This document shows positions 8,647 to 17,208 of a stretch of 64,000 nt of DNA, in pieces. Under the pieces are notes generated by a model, which ran no database searches, was not told where the DNA came from, and saw only the letters and a program-made list of their open reading frames with translations. Each line of letters starts with the position of its first letter. Position 1 is the first letter of the stretch. A program made the translations under genes and the position numbers. The DNA is from Rubellicoccus peritrichatus (lineage in GTDB: Bacteria; Verrucomicrobiota; Verrucomicrobiia; Opitutales; Cerasicoccaceae), in the NCBI RefSeq assembly GCF_033100135.1, contig NZ_CP136920.1, positions 5,513,001 through 5,577,000 of the forward strand, written 5' to 3'.

Positions 8647-9408
8647 ATGCTCGTCATAAAACATCATAAAGGTTTTACCCTTGTCGAACTGCTAACCGTT
8701 ATTGCGATCGTTGCAGTCCTTGGTGCGATTCTTATTCCAACGGTTAGCAAAATGAAAACCCAGGCTAATGCCGTTGAAGGCACCAATAACTTACGCAACA
8801 TCGGAACTGCACTAAACCTCTACGCTGCAGACGCGGATGGTTACCTGCCAAGAGTCAGCATTAAAAAATCAGAATGGAACGCAGATAACCCTGACGACCA
8901 GGTTACGGCAGACCAGATGTGGTCAAAATTATTGCGCGATTATCTTCCCCAGCAGAGTCTCTCCAAAACAAGCAGAGCACACAAAGTCTTTGGTTGCCCA
9001 AATGCAGAGTACTATGACTCAAGTGGCAGAATTGTTGATAAAGATGATATTTCTTTGTCCTATACTGCCACTGAAGCGATTTATGGTATTCGCATACTAA
9101 GCACGGGACCGGCAAGGGATTCGAAGAGCCAACGCCACCTTTCAACCATCGAAGAGCCCTCCAACACAGTGATCGTCACCGATGGCAAACAACAATCAAC
9201 GGCCTACACAAGCTGTAGATCTTCCACTGTATGGAGTCAGTTGCTTGGTGACATTCAAACAAACCCCGAGAGTGCCTCATACATTGATTTTCGTCAACCA
9301 GGGCAAAGCGCCAACGTGCTTTATGTCGATGGTCACGTAGGACGTCTGAGCTTTGACGAGTTTCAAGAACTGGACGAACAGGATTGGACGGGTCGCCCAC
9401 AATCTTAA
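8647..9408 (+). CDS. Type II secretion/prepilin-like protein with C-terminal VDGH motif
   Basis: A 253-aa protein with a type IV prepilin N-terminus: KHHKG|FTLVELLTVIAIVAVLGAILIP, cleavage after G9 and the conserved Glu at position +5 of the mature chain. The C-terminus carries ANVLYVDGHVGRLSF, like the VDGH-type ends of the large prepilin-like families of Verrucomicrobiota, Planctomycetota and Lentisphaerota. It lies between the esterase and the isomerase, 17 bp after the former and 4 bp before the latter, so it belongs to the sugar operon. Its role is unknown; pseudopilin-based export or surface binding of polysaccharide is a hypothesis. Confidence 0.88.
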   Translation: MLVIKHHKGFTLVELLTVIAIVAVLGAILIPTVSKMKTQANAVEGTNNLRNIGTALNLYAADADGYLPRVSIKKSEWNADNPDDQVTADQMWSKLLRDYLPQQSLSKTSRAHKVFGCPNAEYYDSSGRIVDKDDISLSYTATEAIYGIRILSTGPARDSKSQRHLSTIEEPSNTVIVTDGKQQSTAYTSCRSSTVWSQLLGDIQTNPESASYIDFRQPGQSANVLYVDGHVGRLSFDEFQELDEQDWTGRPQS

Positions 9409-9412
9409 ACCT

Positions 9413-10258
9413 ATGACACCTATGAGCCTTAGCGAACGTTCCGAATTAAACTGGTGTTTCTCCAGTATGGGATGCCCGGAGTATTCGTTGCCGCAGATTG
9501 CATCCCTGGCCGAAAACCAAGGGATCAGTTACGTGGAATTACGTGCGGTTGACGGGAGACTTGACATCCCTGCCTACGCCCGCGAAAAGGCATGGATAAA
9601 TCAGGATGCAGAAACACTTATAACGGGTAACCAAACCAAGGTCATAGCATTCAACGCTTCGGCTAAACTCTCAATGCCGTTCGACGAAGCCTTCGTTGAA
9701 ATCGAAGCGTTTGCTCCCTTGATGAAACAATTCAACTCAGAGTATCTGCGTATCTTCGATGGCAATCTAAACGGCTCAGATGGAATGGAAAAGGCGTGGA
9801 GTTGGATGGATGCATGGGAAAATGTTCGTGCAGAACGAGACTGGAATTTTGACCTTACGATTGAAACGCATGACTCACTGCTGACTCCTGAAACCATCGA
9901 GAAGCTCTTCTCCAAAGGACATGAAAATGTGCACCTGCTTTGGGACTCTCATCATACGTGGAAGAAAGCCGGGCAAGATCCGGTAGAAACCTGGCAAGCC
10001 GTTCGCCAGTGGACAAATCACATTCACATAAAAGACAGCATTTCCAAGCCAAGCGCAAGGCACCCCTACACTTACGTGTTACCCGGAGAAGGTGAATTCC
10101 CTTTACTGCCATTAATCTCAAAGCTGGAGGAGGATAAATTCGCAGGACCAGTCAGCCTTGAATGGGAAAAGCTATGGCATCCTTACATGCCATCACTTGA
10201 AGAAGCTCTTGTTACTTTAAGGAACCTGATTGCTCCTTCACTGGAGTACTCTAATTAA
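9413..10258 (+). CDS. Sugar phosphate isomerase/epimerase, TIM barrel
   Basis: A 281-aa xylose-isomerase-like TIM-barrel protein. ATG 9413 is preferred over an upstream in-frame ATG at 9353 because it follows the preceding stop by 4 bp and removes an overlap. The usual divalent metal ligands are visible: E in TIETHDS, D in LLWDSHH, H in HIHIKDS and E in SLEWEKLW. The protein is cytoplasmic. It is last in the manA-esterase-prepilin run and would convert a sugar or sugar acid produced by the locus. The exact substrate is unknown, since this superfamily covers hydroxypyruvate isomerase, tagatose epimerase, inosose dehydratase and others. Confidence 0.85.
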   Translation: MTPMSLSERSELNWCFSSMGCPEYSLPQIASLAENQGISYVELRAVDGRLDIPAYAREKAWINQDAETLITGNQTKVIAFNASAKLSMPFDEAFVEIEAFAPLMKQFNSEYLRIFDGNLNGSDGMEKAWSWMDAWENVRAERDWNFDLTIETHDSLLTPETIEKLFSKGHENVHLLWDSHHTWKKAGQDPVETWQAVRQWTNHIHIKDSISKPSARHPYTYVLPGEGEFPLLPLISKLEEDKFAGPVSLEWEKLWHPYMPSLEEALVTLRNLIAPSLEYSN

Positions 10259-10275
10259 ATTCAGTCATTTTCCGC

Positions 10276-11376
10276 TCAGGAAACCCGCTCCAAAGGTTGG
10301 GACGAGTTGCCATCAACTGAAGAAACCGGTCCGGTGCTTTCACCTTTAAAGAATGTTGCAGGTACCACAATATCCTGAAAATAACTACTCTCAGCATCAT
10401 CGAGAATAAGTTTTGCAGCCAAACGTCCCATCTCTTCCGGCTGTGCGGCACTGGCAGTCAGTGTCGGCCATTCAGACTCCCTCACACGCGTGCAGTCAAT
10501 CGCTGCAACACTGACATCTTTTGCTACCTGCAAACCATTTCGAAGCAATGCGTTAATGGCGCCACGGGCCATCAAGGCATTCAAGCAAATCCACGCCGTT
10601 GGCCTGGGCCCTGTCTTCAATGCCAGAATTTTTTCGGCACATCCGTGACCTTCGCGCCAATCCGCACCGTCGCTGTTGGTAATGACCTGTCGCTCATCCG
10701 GAAGGCTCAAACCGCGCTTCGCCAAAGCAGACTTAACCGCATTGAGACGATTCAAATTGCGTTTCGTTCCGGGCGAGCCACCCAGCCAGGCAAAGTGCTC
10801 ATGACCGTAATCCACCAAGTGCTCGACCAGTTGCTCGGCCGCCTCAACATCATTGCCTGAAACGGAATGGCATACCCCCGGTAAGCTCGCTGACAAGTAG
10901 ACTACTTTAGGAAAAATATCGGCCAGCTTCTCAACCAACTTGCTATCCATCTCCCCCATTATGACCAGACCGTGCATGCTTTTTCGAACACGCCTGAACT
11001 GCTCAAGGTCTTTGGGCTGAATCAAATCCTCCGAACCAAGGAAAACGGTTTTCGCCCAATTCTCCGTCAAGTAGTCATGAAGCCCCTGGTGCACATGACT
11101 AAAAAAGTTGCTCTTGTTGGCGAGGCGCAATGGAGCACGCAAAATATAGCCCACGGTTTCCATCCCCATGGCCATCCCACCAGGCATCCCTGCCTCCAAC
11201 TTCATCCCTCGTGGCGAATAGCCGTTTTCCAAGGCATAACTCCAAATGCGATCGTAGGAATCCTTTGCGATCCCTTCGGTCCGACCATTCAAAACCATGG
11301 AAACCAGGGTTTGTGAAACGCCGAGATCGACCGCGATTCGTTTCTGGGATAAGCGTTTTTTAACTTTTTTAGGCAC
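10276..11376 (-). CDS. LacI family transcriptional regulator
   Basis: A 366-aa repressor-type protein. The N-terminal HTH (residues about 8-55: SQKRIAVDLGVSQTLVSMVLNGR) is followed by a periplasmic-binding-protein-like effector domain (FAWLGGSPGTKRNLNRL, VAAIDCTRVRESEWPTLT). It starts at GTG 11376 and is convergent with the isomerase gene (17 bp between stops). It is the only regulator in the PL6/ManA locus. The inverted repeat at its own start (11380-11397) resembles the motifs in both divergent promoters of the locus, which supports a local autoregulated repressor. The inducer would be a sugar or oligouronide. Confidence 0.9.
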   Translation of the reverse strand: MPKKVKKRLSQKRIAVDLGVSQTLVSMVLNGRTEGIAKDSYDRIWSYALENGYSPRGMKLEAGMPGGMAMGMETVGYILRAPLRLANKSNFFSHVHQGLHDYLTENWAKTVFLGSEDLIQPKDLEQFRRVRKSMHGLVIMGEMDSKLVEKLADIFPKVVYLSASLPGVCHSVSGNDVEAAEQLVEHLVDYGHEHFAWLGGSPGTKRNLNRLNAVKSALAKRGLSLPDERQVITNSDGADWREGHGCAEKILALKTGPRPTAWICLNALMARGAINALLRNGLQVAKDVSVAAIDCTRVRESEWPTLTASAAQPEEMGRLAAKLILDDAESSYFQDIVVPATFFKGESTGPVSSVDGNSSQPLERVS

Positions 11377-11379
11377 TAA

Positions 11380-11397
11380 ATTTAATCGTTATTGAAT
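11380..11397. promoter_or_regulatory. Candidate autoregulatory LacI operator (site 3)
   Basis: ATTTAATCGTTATTGAAT matches site 1 at 15 of 18 positions. It starts 4 bp upstream of the lacI start codon (minus strand), so binding would probably block its own expression. It overlaps the position where a ribosome binding site would be expected. Confidence 0.45.
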
Positions 11398-11514
11398 AAT
11401 TATTAATCCAGAAGCACCCCCAAACGCAAGCTTCTCTTTTTCTTTGGCGAAAACTGGTCCCAGAACAGACCGTTATGCAACGATCTGGATTCCTTCAGAT
11501 GTCTTCAAAATGCG

Positions 11515-12009
11515 TTACTTGAACATCAAAAACAGTGATTCCCGGTCTTTCTTGTTCAAATGCTTTAAGCTTTTTTCATAGACTTGAAGGGCTTCCTGTC
11601 TGTCATTCAACTTATCGAGATACATGACAATTAAATCCTTATAGGGCCTGACATCTCGAGGACACGTAGAAATCATGCTCTCATAGGCTGCCTTTGCACT
11701 TTTATAATACTTCCGGTGCACCTGGATTCGGGCATTACACAACGCCGTATGAGACAGCTCCTTAGCTTGGTTTCTTGAGTAATAGATGCCGCCCGAAGGC
11801 TCAGCAATAATTCGTGCTATTGGCTCGGCAATGATGCAGGAACCAACAATCAGACAACACACTCCGATAAGGGTAGGCCCCAACGCCGCAAACGCACTAC
11901 TTCGACCCAATGCATAGGCAATAACAATGCCTCCGAAAACAAAAACAGGTAAAGCAATCAGGCACCGCTTAAGCAGATGTTTAACCAACCCGTAATAATC
12001 TTCAACCAT
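11515..12009 (-). CDS. Small membrane protein with TPR-like C-terminus
   Basis: A 164-aa protein of unknown function. Two membrane segments lie at about residues 15-34 (LIALPVFVFGGIVIAYALG) and 43-62 (LGPTLIGVCCLIVGSCIIAE), followed by a soluble helical region of about 90 residues. RKYYKSAKAAYESMISTCPRD and DRQEALQVYEKSLKHL look like two tetratricopeptide-type helical pairs. No catalytic motif is seen. It may be a membrane-anchored scaffold. It is separated from its neighbours and has no obvious operon partner. Confidence 0.65.
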   Translation of the reverse strand: MVEDYYGLVKHLLKRCLIALPVFVFGGIVIAYALGRSSAFAALGPTLIGVCCLIVGSCIIAEPIARIIAEPSGGIYYSRNQAKELSHTALCNARIQVHRKYYKSAKAAYESMISTCPRDVRPYKDLIVMYLDKLNDRQEALQVYEKSLKHLNKKDRESLFLMFK

Positions 12010-12138
12010 GATTCAAATCACTTTAATCAAGATATCACATGACCGTTCCTTTTTCGCCTCAAATGGGCATCCAGGTTCCACAACGAAGCTCACCAGGACA
12101 GTTCATAGTTCGAAGCTGTCGTTACTGTGATTTCTTTT

Positions 12139-12216
12139 TAGCCGCGGATGAAACGCAGATATTCGCTGATAAAACAAAGGAGTTTTTGAACTCAATCTGC
12201 ATCAATCCGTGGCTAG
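12139..12216. repeat. Dispersed repeat, CCGCGGAT...CCGTGGC family (short copy)
   Basis: A shorter relative of the core of the elements at 17378-17463 and 59356-59442: it begins GCCGCGGATGAAACGCAGAT, contains TTCGCTGATAAAA, and ends ATCAATCCGTGGCTA. The two ends are imperfect inverted complements, so an RNA copy could fold. It lies in the 284-bp gap between the membrane protein at 12009 and the merC-like gene; I see no gene in that gap. Confidence 0.75.
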
Positions 12217-12293
12217 AGCATTTTAACTGAATTCTCCTTTATCAGGTCGAGGCAAGAACTGATGCAGCGCATTGGCCCTGCCCGCTCATCCAC

Positions 12294-12770
12294 TTAATGA
12301 TCGTGACTGCAGTCGGATTGTCGGCAAAGCAAATAATTCCGGGCGTGAGCACTGGCTAGCAGGATTCCTCCCAGCACGTTTACGAATATGCTGGCCGTCA
12401 AAGGACTCCCGTCACTTATTTCAGCACAATTGGCACAATGAGCCTGCTCTTGCAAGGCAAGCCCCGAATGAAACACAGTTTCGTAGATCGCGATTGATAC
12501 CAGAAGGCTTAAACCAATTATGCTAAGAATGAAAACTGCTTTGTCTTTGTGTTTCCGACACCCCATGAACACGGCAACACTTGTCGTAGGCACCACAAGC
12601 AGGATCATCCACATGTGAAAGTCCTCATGAACCCAGAAAGTAGTCGCGAGAATCGGGAGAGCAACAACCAGGATCGGAGTCAGCAGGCAATGCACTGCGC
12701 ATATCATAGATATGCTGATGGCAAGAGAATCAAGCCACCCGTGTGAACGACAATTAGAATTGGAATTCAT
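12294..12770 (-). CDS. MerC-like membrane protein
   Basis: A 158-aa inner-membrane protein of the MerC domain family. ATG 12770 was chosen; a longer in-frame reading from 12836 would add 22 residues before it. Four hydrophobic segments are visible, the first containing MICAVHCLLTP with the C24-x2-H27-C28 metal-binding motif of MerC proteins. A Cys pair HCANC (111-115) precedes the last membrane segment and the C-terminus CRQSDCSHDH is a likely metal ligand cluster. MerC proteins were described in mercury uptake, but chromosomal versions without other mer genes, as here, may handle another soft or transition metal such as zinc. No mer operon or Zur/Fur gene is adjacent. Confidence 0.75.
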   Translation of the reverse strand: MNSNSNCRSHGWLDSLAISISMICAVHCLLTPILVVALPILATTFWVHEDFHMWMILLVVPTTSVAVFMGCRKHKDKAVFILSIIGLSLLVSIAIYETVFHSGLALQEQAHCANCAEISDGSPLTASIFVNVLGGILLASAHARNYLLCRQSDCSHDH

Positions 12771-13131
12771 TTTCTTTTTACTGAACAGTAGGCCTGAAGC
12801 AACGTAAACGTCGTTCAAGAGTTGTCTGGAGAACAAAGGAATCTAATTGCGGTAAGCGATCACAATTGGAACATGGATGGCGGCTTTGCATAAAGGCTTT
12901 CAATCGAATGGAACTTAGGGAATAAGAAGCACTTAACAGCAATTCTCGTCGAGTGTGACAAGACAATATCGAGTAAAAAACAGACATTACGAAAAGACCA
13001 CTTGCCCAGAGCAACGGTTGGGCAAGCATTCTGAGCCTTTGCGAATACTTGCCGAGAGGCTGGGAATATTGAAAAAACGCCCAGTGACTCCACTGGGCGC
13101 TCGTGTTCCTGGGGAACTGAGGAAATATCAT
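12771..13131. other. Intergenic gap between merC-like and peroxidase genes
   Basis: It contains the peroxidase terminator (13072-13099) and presumably the merC-like promoter. Open frames here run through the terminator hairpin and have no recognisable protein features, so I do not call a gene. Confidence 0.6.
13072..13099 (-). terminator. Rho-independent terminator of the heme peroxidase gene
   Basis: CACTGGGCG (13091-13099) and CGCCCAGTG (13078-13086) form a perfect 9-bp stem with a 4-nt loop. On the minus strand it is followed by six T (13072-13077), 32 bp after the stop codon of the peroxidase. Confidence 0.9.
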
Positions 13132-14844
13132 TTATTCTTCACTTACTACGAAGACATCACTCTGGATCTCCCATCCAATATCTGTATTGCGGCGGATGAT
13201 TTCTGAAAGTGTCTGCCGTTCGACCATATTGACCCAGCGGCGAGGCAGATACCGTTGATACCAGAAACGATCACCATCGCGGAGGCGCTCGAACTGATCC
13301 CCCAGAACTGCTTGAAGGGTTTCTCCAACCAATGCACCCTCGACATGATCTTCAGCAAGACCACCAACCCAGAGGTCAATATCATCCGGGGAAGCGTAAA
13401 CACTGGCCAGGCCATCACTGATTTCCGTATCGGAGCTGATTTCAGTAAATGCAGTAACGGGCTCCAAGCCATAAGCCTCACGCACAGTGTTGTAACTTGG
13501 CAAACCATGGTCACGACCACGTTGGATGTTAAGGGAAACGAGGTCAAAGCCACCTGCCCCCGGAGGGCCAAAAAGGAAATTACGAACATCATCAATAACG
13601 CGTGTATCAACTTCCTGAGCCGCCTGTGAAGCCAGTCCACGAAGGACCGGATCAATTCCCACTGCTGCAATTTCATCGGGATTAAAGAAAGCCTCTGCCA
13701 AAGACAGATTGCCTTCCTCGATCACATTACCGTCCACATCAAGACGCAGCAGCTCGGTCGAAAGCATGCTATGACCAAAGCGATAGGATGCTGTTGCAAA
13801 AATGTTACTGATGCTTGGATCCACATCCGCACGATAACCGCGATATGACTTTAAAGCCTTCCGTCCAAGGACTCTTGGAAGGAATTCGCGATAGGTGATC
13901 GCCTGCATTTCTGCCCCAACAATTGCGCGGGCCAGGTTATAAACAACATCACCACTGACATCCGGATGACGCTCACGGAAGAAGTCAGCCCAACGATTAT
14001 GCTCACGAACAAAGAGCGTATGCATAGCAATAAGTCCGACTTGTTCATTGGCACGAACATCTCCACCAATATAAAAACCGGGATCATCGGATGGTGCATT
14101 GGGAAGCTCGTTAATGTTAAAAGGCAACAAGTCACCATCACTCGTCCGAAGACGACCAGTGCCATCATTGGTCCGCAGGTCGGCTGCACGTTCTTCATCA
14201 GAACCGTAGACATTCGATGCATCGATAAATGCGGTGATCTCGTTGAATTGCTGACGCACACCATCGGCATCATGCTCATAAAAACTTCGATTCAAGCCAA
14301 TGGTCACCGTGCCGGTATTGAATGGATCAAACCAGGCGTCTCCCAGAGGCACTTCGATGTCAAAGGGCTCGGCTGGATCAATCACGGGAGTCTCTGTAAT
14401 GTCGTGGTCAAGGAACTGCCCCCATTGCCAGACAAAATCAGAAACACCTTCTGAGTTTGGAATCGATCCATCCTGAGCTGAGACAGCGCTGCTGATGGCG
14501 CGTGCACTGGCACGATCGGCACCACTCGGCTCATCCAGCCCATCGGCATAATCTGCTTCAACGACGCGAATGAATTCAATCGCAGCCGCACCCCAATTGG
14601 GGTTGTCTACATTGTTGTTCGTTCCATCTATACTTCGGAATTCCAGCGGAAAAACTGCCGCAGTTGAAGGAACATCATCCGTTGGGCGATTGACTTTCCT
14701 GTCTTTGTGACGGCGGTCATCCTGGCGGTCATTACGAAGACGAGAACGGCGATCGGAATCATTACTGGAGCGTTCTGCTCCTGTTGCAAGGGCCATGGAG
14801 AAAGAGGCCATTGCGACTATTTGGAGAATATATCGTATTTTCAT
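13132..14844 (-). CDS. Animal-type heme peroxidase, exported
   Basis: A 570-aa peroxidase of the animal/peroxidasin-cyclooxygenase superfamily. ATG 14844 begins a signal peptide (MKIRYILQIVAMASFSMALATGA). A very basic, Arg/Asp-rich linker (residues 25-55) precedes the domain. Distal Q143 and H147 lie in WGQFLDHDI, catalytic R264 in DVRANEQ, and proximal H358 in YRFGHSM. D146 and E267 occupy the positions that form covalent heme esters in mammalian peroxidases. NIQRGRDHGLPSYN and the C-terminal FWYQR block complete the fold. The protein would oxidise halides or phenols outside the cytoplasm with H2O2. It is monocistronic with its own terminator. Confidence 0.93.
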   Translation of the reverse strand: MKIRYILQIVAMASFSMALATGAERSSNDSDRRSRLRNDRQDDRRHKDRKVNRPTDDVPSTAAVFPLEFRSIDGTNNNVDNPNWGAAAIEFIRVVEADYADGLDEPSGADRASARAISSAVSAQDGSIPNSEGVSDFVWQWGQFLDHDITETPVIDPAEPFDIEVPLGDAWFDPFNTGTVTIGLNRSFYEHDADGVRQQFNEITAFIDASNVYGSDEERAADLRTNDGTGRLRTSDGDLLPFNINELPNAPSDDPGFYIGGDVRANEQVGLIAMHTLFVREHNRWADFFRERHPDVSGDVVYNLARAIVGAEMQAITYREFLPRVLGRKALKSYRGYRADVDPSISNIFATASYRFGHSMLSTELLRLDVDGNVIEEGNLSLAEAFFNPDEIAAVGIDPVLRGLASQAAQEVDTRVIDDVRNFLFGPPGAGGFDLVSLNIQRGRDHGLPSYNTVREAYGLEPVTAFTEISSDTEISDGLASVYASPDDIDLWVGGLAEDHVEGALVGETLQAVLGDQFERLRDGDRFWYQRYLPRRWVNMVERQTLSEIIRRNTDIGWEIQSDVFVVSEE

Positions 14845-15035
14845 GTGTTGGTTGACTTGGGTTATTTCCAGAGTCAAACCAACGAACCTGCATGAATATA
14901 TCACCTAAACGCTCAATTGCATCGTTTGTCCTATAAAATAAATGACTTAACAGTATATTTACACTTAAGAACACCTTTTGACCCGCCCGTGAAATTCTAG
15001 TTGGAATATTCTCAGCAGTTGTTCATTTTTTCCAA

Positions 15036-15698
15036 ATGGACGAATACCACATCGTTGGAGGAGACGGGAACGAATATGGTCCTGTCAGCGCGGACGAGAT
15101 CCGCAGTTGGGTCAAACAGGGGCGAGCCAATGCTCAAACCATGGCAGGCAAGAATGGCGGCGCAAAAATGGCTTTGGGGACATTTGCTGAATTCGCGAGC
15201 TGCTTCAGTCCAGCCCCGCAGGCTGCTTCGCCAACATCCGTTCCTCAACCAAATTATGGCAGTGGAGTTTCTCCCTCACCCATGGCGTCGGCCCCGGGAG
15301 CAACTGCCGGTGGCGGTTACGGTCAATCCAATGAGACGCGGGATACCGTGATGAATATCATGGAGCCGCTCTCCTCAGCGGCTGGATGGATGAAATTCCT
15401 GGCAATCATGTTTTTTATTGCTGGCGGTTTTAATGTTCTCTCTATCTGGGGCATCATCTTCGCCTGGCTCCCCATCTGGATGGGAGTTCTCATGTGGAAA
15501 GCCGCAACCCGCGCCAGAGCCACCATGATTGACGGCAGCGAACTCACCGCCGAGTCCGCAATGGCAAGTCTTAAGACTTACTTCACTTTAATGGGTGTTT
15601 TAATGTTAATCTATTTGGTAGTTATTGTAGGCCTAGTTATATTCTTCATTGCGGTGGGTGCATCCGGTCTAATGATGGATGATCCAGCCTATTACTAG
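15036..15698 (+). CDS. GYF_2/DUF4339-type domain membrane protein
   Basis: A 220-aa protein. Residues 1-60 (YHIVGGDGNEYGPVSADEIRSW...GTFAEFASCF) fit the GYF_2/DUF4339 fold, a small peptide-binding module common in Verrucomicrobiota. A Pro/Ser/Gly-rich linker (65-105) leads to three or four hydrophobic segments between about 117 and 212. The linker plus membrane region resembles other DUF4339-plus-membrane proteins of unknown role. It is divergent from the peroxidase (191 bp apart) and convergent with the fucosidase; no operon partner is apparent. Confidence 0.75.
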   Translation: MDEYHIVGGDGNEYGPVSADEIRSWVKQGRANAQTMAGKNGGAKMALGTFAEFASCFSPAPQAASPTSVPQPNYGSGVSPSPMASAPGATAGGGYGQSNETRDTVMNIMEPLSSAAGWMKFLAIMFFIAGGFNVLSIWGIIFAWLPIWMGVLMWKAATRARATMIDGSELTAESAMASLKTYFTLMGVLMLIYLVVIVGLVIFFIAVGASGLMMDDPAYY

Positions 15699-15756
15699 TG
15701 CTAGAGCACTTTAACCGCGCATAAGAAAGTAGTGGCAGATGGTTAGCTATGCCAAG

Positions 15757-17208
15757 TCATGTAATTTTTAAAGCACAAGGCATTGAAGATCCATTCTTTG
15801 GCAAGAAAACTGTAGTTGCGTCGTTATCCTGACTCCATTCGACCGGCCCATGACCAAGCATTGAAATATTGGTAATCTCTCGCGGTGCATGATTCGAATT
15901 TTTGGCTAGAGCGAAAATCCTCACAACTCCGTCTTGAGATCGGGCTAGTGGCATCGCATAGAGTGTATCGCCATTCGTTGTGAATCGAATATCACCGGAT
16001 GTGAAGTCACTACGATGCGTATCAGAAAATGCACCAGTCGCAACTTTTGTGGGACCCTCTCCATAGAGAGTCCAAGGACGCGTATCGTAAATCGCTTCAC
16101 CATTCACTTTCAGCCAAGAGCCAATTTCGCGTAGAATATCTTGATCCTTTTGTGGGATCGTGCCGTCAGCACGCGGGCCGACATTCAACAAAAGCGCCCC
16201 ATTCTTGCTCACGACATCAATTAAATCCGCCACAATGGATTCACTGGTTTTGTAGACCTGATTTTCTGTGTATCCCCAGGAGCTTTTGGAAATCGCAGTG
16301 TCGTTCTGCCAAAAGAGTGGGTAGATCTCATTCATTTGACCACGCTCAATATCAAAGACTGCCGCACGTGGACTGAGTGCATCATATTTGTAGTTCAGTG
16401 CTGCTCCGTAATTATTCGTTACACCGTCATTATAAAGATAGGCTGCAAACTTCCTCAAGTAAGGGCGAAATGCAAGATTGTTCACCCACCAGTCAAACCA
16501 AACCAGACTAGGCTGATACTTATCAACAAGCTCACAGGTACGAACAAGCCAGTCCTCCAACATATGCTTGCTCGGGTGCGCCTCCTGATACCGATGCAAG
16601 CCACTTGGGCCCTTCATGATTGGACCATAGAGATCGGCGTAATCAGGATCATCGATACCTGAATCATAGCCTAATCCATGATCAAAGAACCAATAGTGTT
16701 CTGCACGATGGCTCGACAAACCGAAGACCATATCCTCCGCACGAATGGCATTTGCCAACTCACCGATCACATCGCGCTTTGGCCCCATATCCATGGAATT
16801 CCACCGATTGAGTTCGGTTTGGTACATGGCAAAACCGTCATGATGCTCTGCAACCGGAACAACAAACTTTGCACCAGCAGCTTTGAAAAGCCCAGCCCAT
16901 TCGGACGCATCAAACTTCTCTGCTTTAAAATCCGGGATAAAATCCTTATAGCCGAACTCTTTGTGGGCTCCATACATTTTCAAATGATGCTCATAGGCCA
17001 GCGAGCCGACCTGATACATCTCACGAGCATACCATTCGCTATTGAAAGCTGGCACAGCATAAACTCCCCAGTGAATGAAAATACCAAACTTTGCATTTTC
17101 ATACCACTCCGGGCAGCTATATTTCTCAAGCGAACGCAGCTCATCCGAGAATGGCCCCTGTTCAATTGCTTTTTCAATTCTCTCAACTTGTAAGGAGTAG
17201 TCTTTCAT
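15757..17208 (-). CDS. GH29 alpha-L-fucosidase, no signal peptide
   Basis: A 483-aa glycoside hydrolase family 29 enzyme that removes alpha-L-fucose. The N-terminal catalytic barrel shows KFGIFIHWGVYAVPAF (about 40-55) and VPVAEHHDGFAMY (117-129); the nucleophile is D239 in LVWFDWW. The C-terminal part (about 390-483) is a beta domain. There is no signal peptide: the protein starts MKDYSLQVERIEKAIE, so it probably acts in the cytoplasm on imported fuco-oligosaccharides. Nearby genes for a sulfatase, two transporters and an AraC regulator suggest use of sulfated fucans or other fucosylated glycans, but these genes are not contiguous with it. Confidence 0.92.
   Translation of the reverse strand: MKDYSLQVERIEKAIEQGPFSDELRSLEKYSCPEWYENAKFGIFIHWGVYAVPAFNSEWYAREMYQVGSLAYEHHLKMYGAHKEFGYKDFIPDFKAEKFDASEWAGLFKAAGAKFVVPVAEHHDGFAMYQTELNRWNSMDMGPKRDVIGELANAIRAEDMVFGLSSHRAEHYWFFDHGLGYDSGIDDPDYADLYGPIMKGPSGLHRYQEAHPSKHMLEDWLVRTCELVDKYQPSLVWFDWWVNNLAFRPYLRKFAAYLYNDGVTNNYGAALNYKYDALSPRAAVFDIERGQMNEIYPLFWQNDTAISKSSWGYTENQVYKTSESIVADLIDVVSKNGALLLNVGPRADGTIPQKDQDILREIGSWLKVNGEAIYDTRPWTLYGEGPTKVATGAFSDTHRSDFTSGDIRFTTNGDTLYAMPLARSQDGVVRIFALAKNSNHAPREITNISMLGHGPVEWSQDNDATTVFLPKNGSSMPCALKIT

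Noticed and set aside
12778-13131. 117-codon leftward frame between the merC-like and peroxidase genes
   Set aside because: It runs through the peroxidase terminator hairpin and shows no protein-like composition or motif.
15700-15715. Short shared motif GCTAGAGCACTTTAAC, similar to 12212-12227
   Set aside because: One mismatch over 16 bp in two places only; could be part of a repeat but too short to call.
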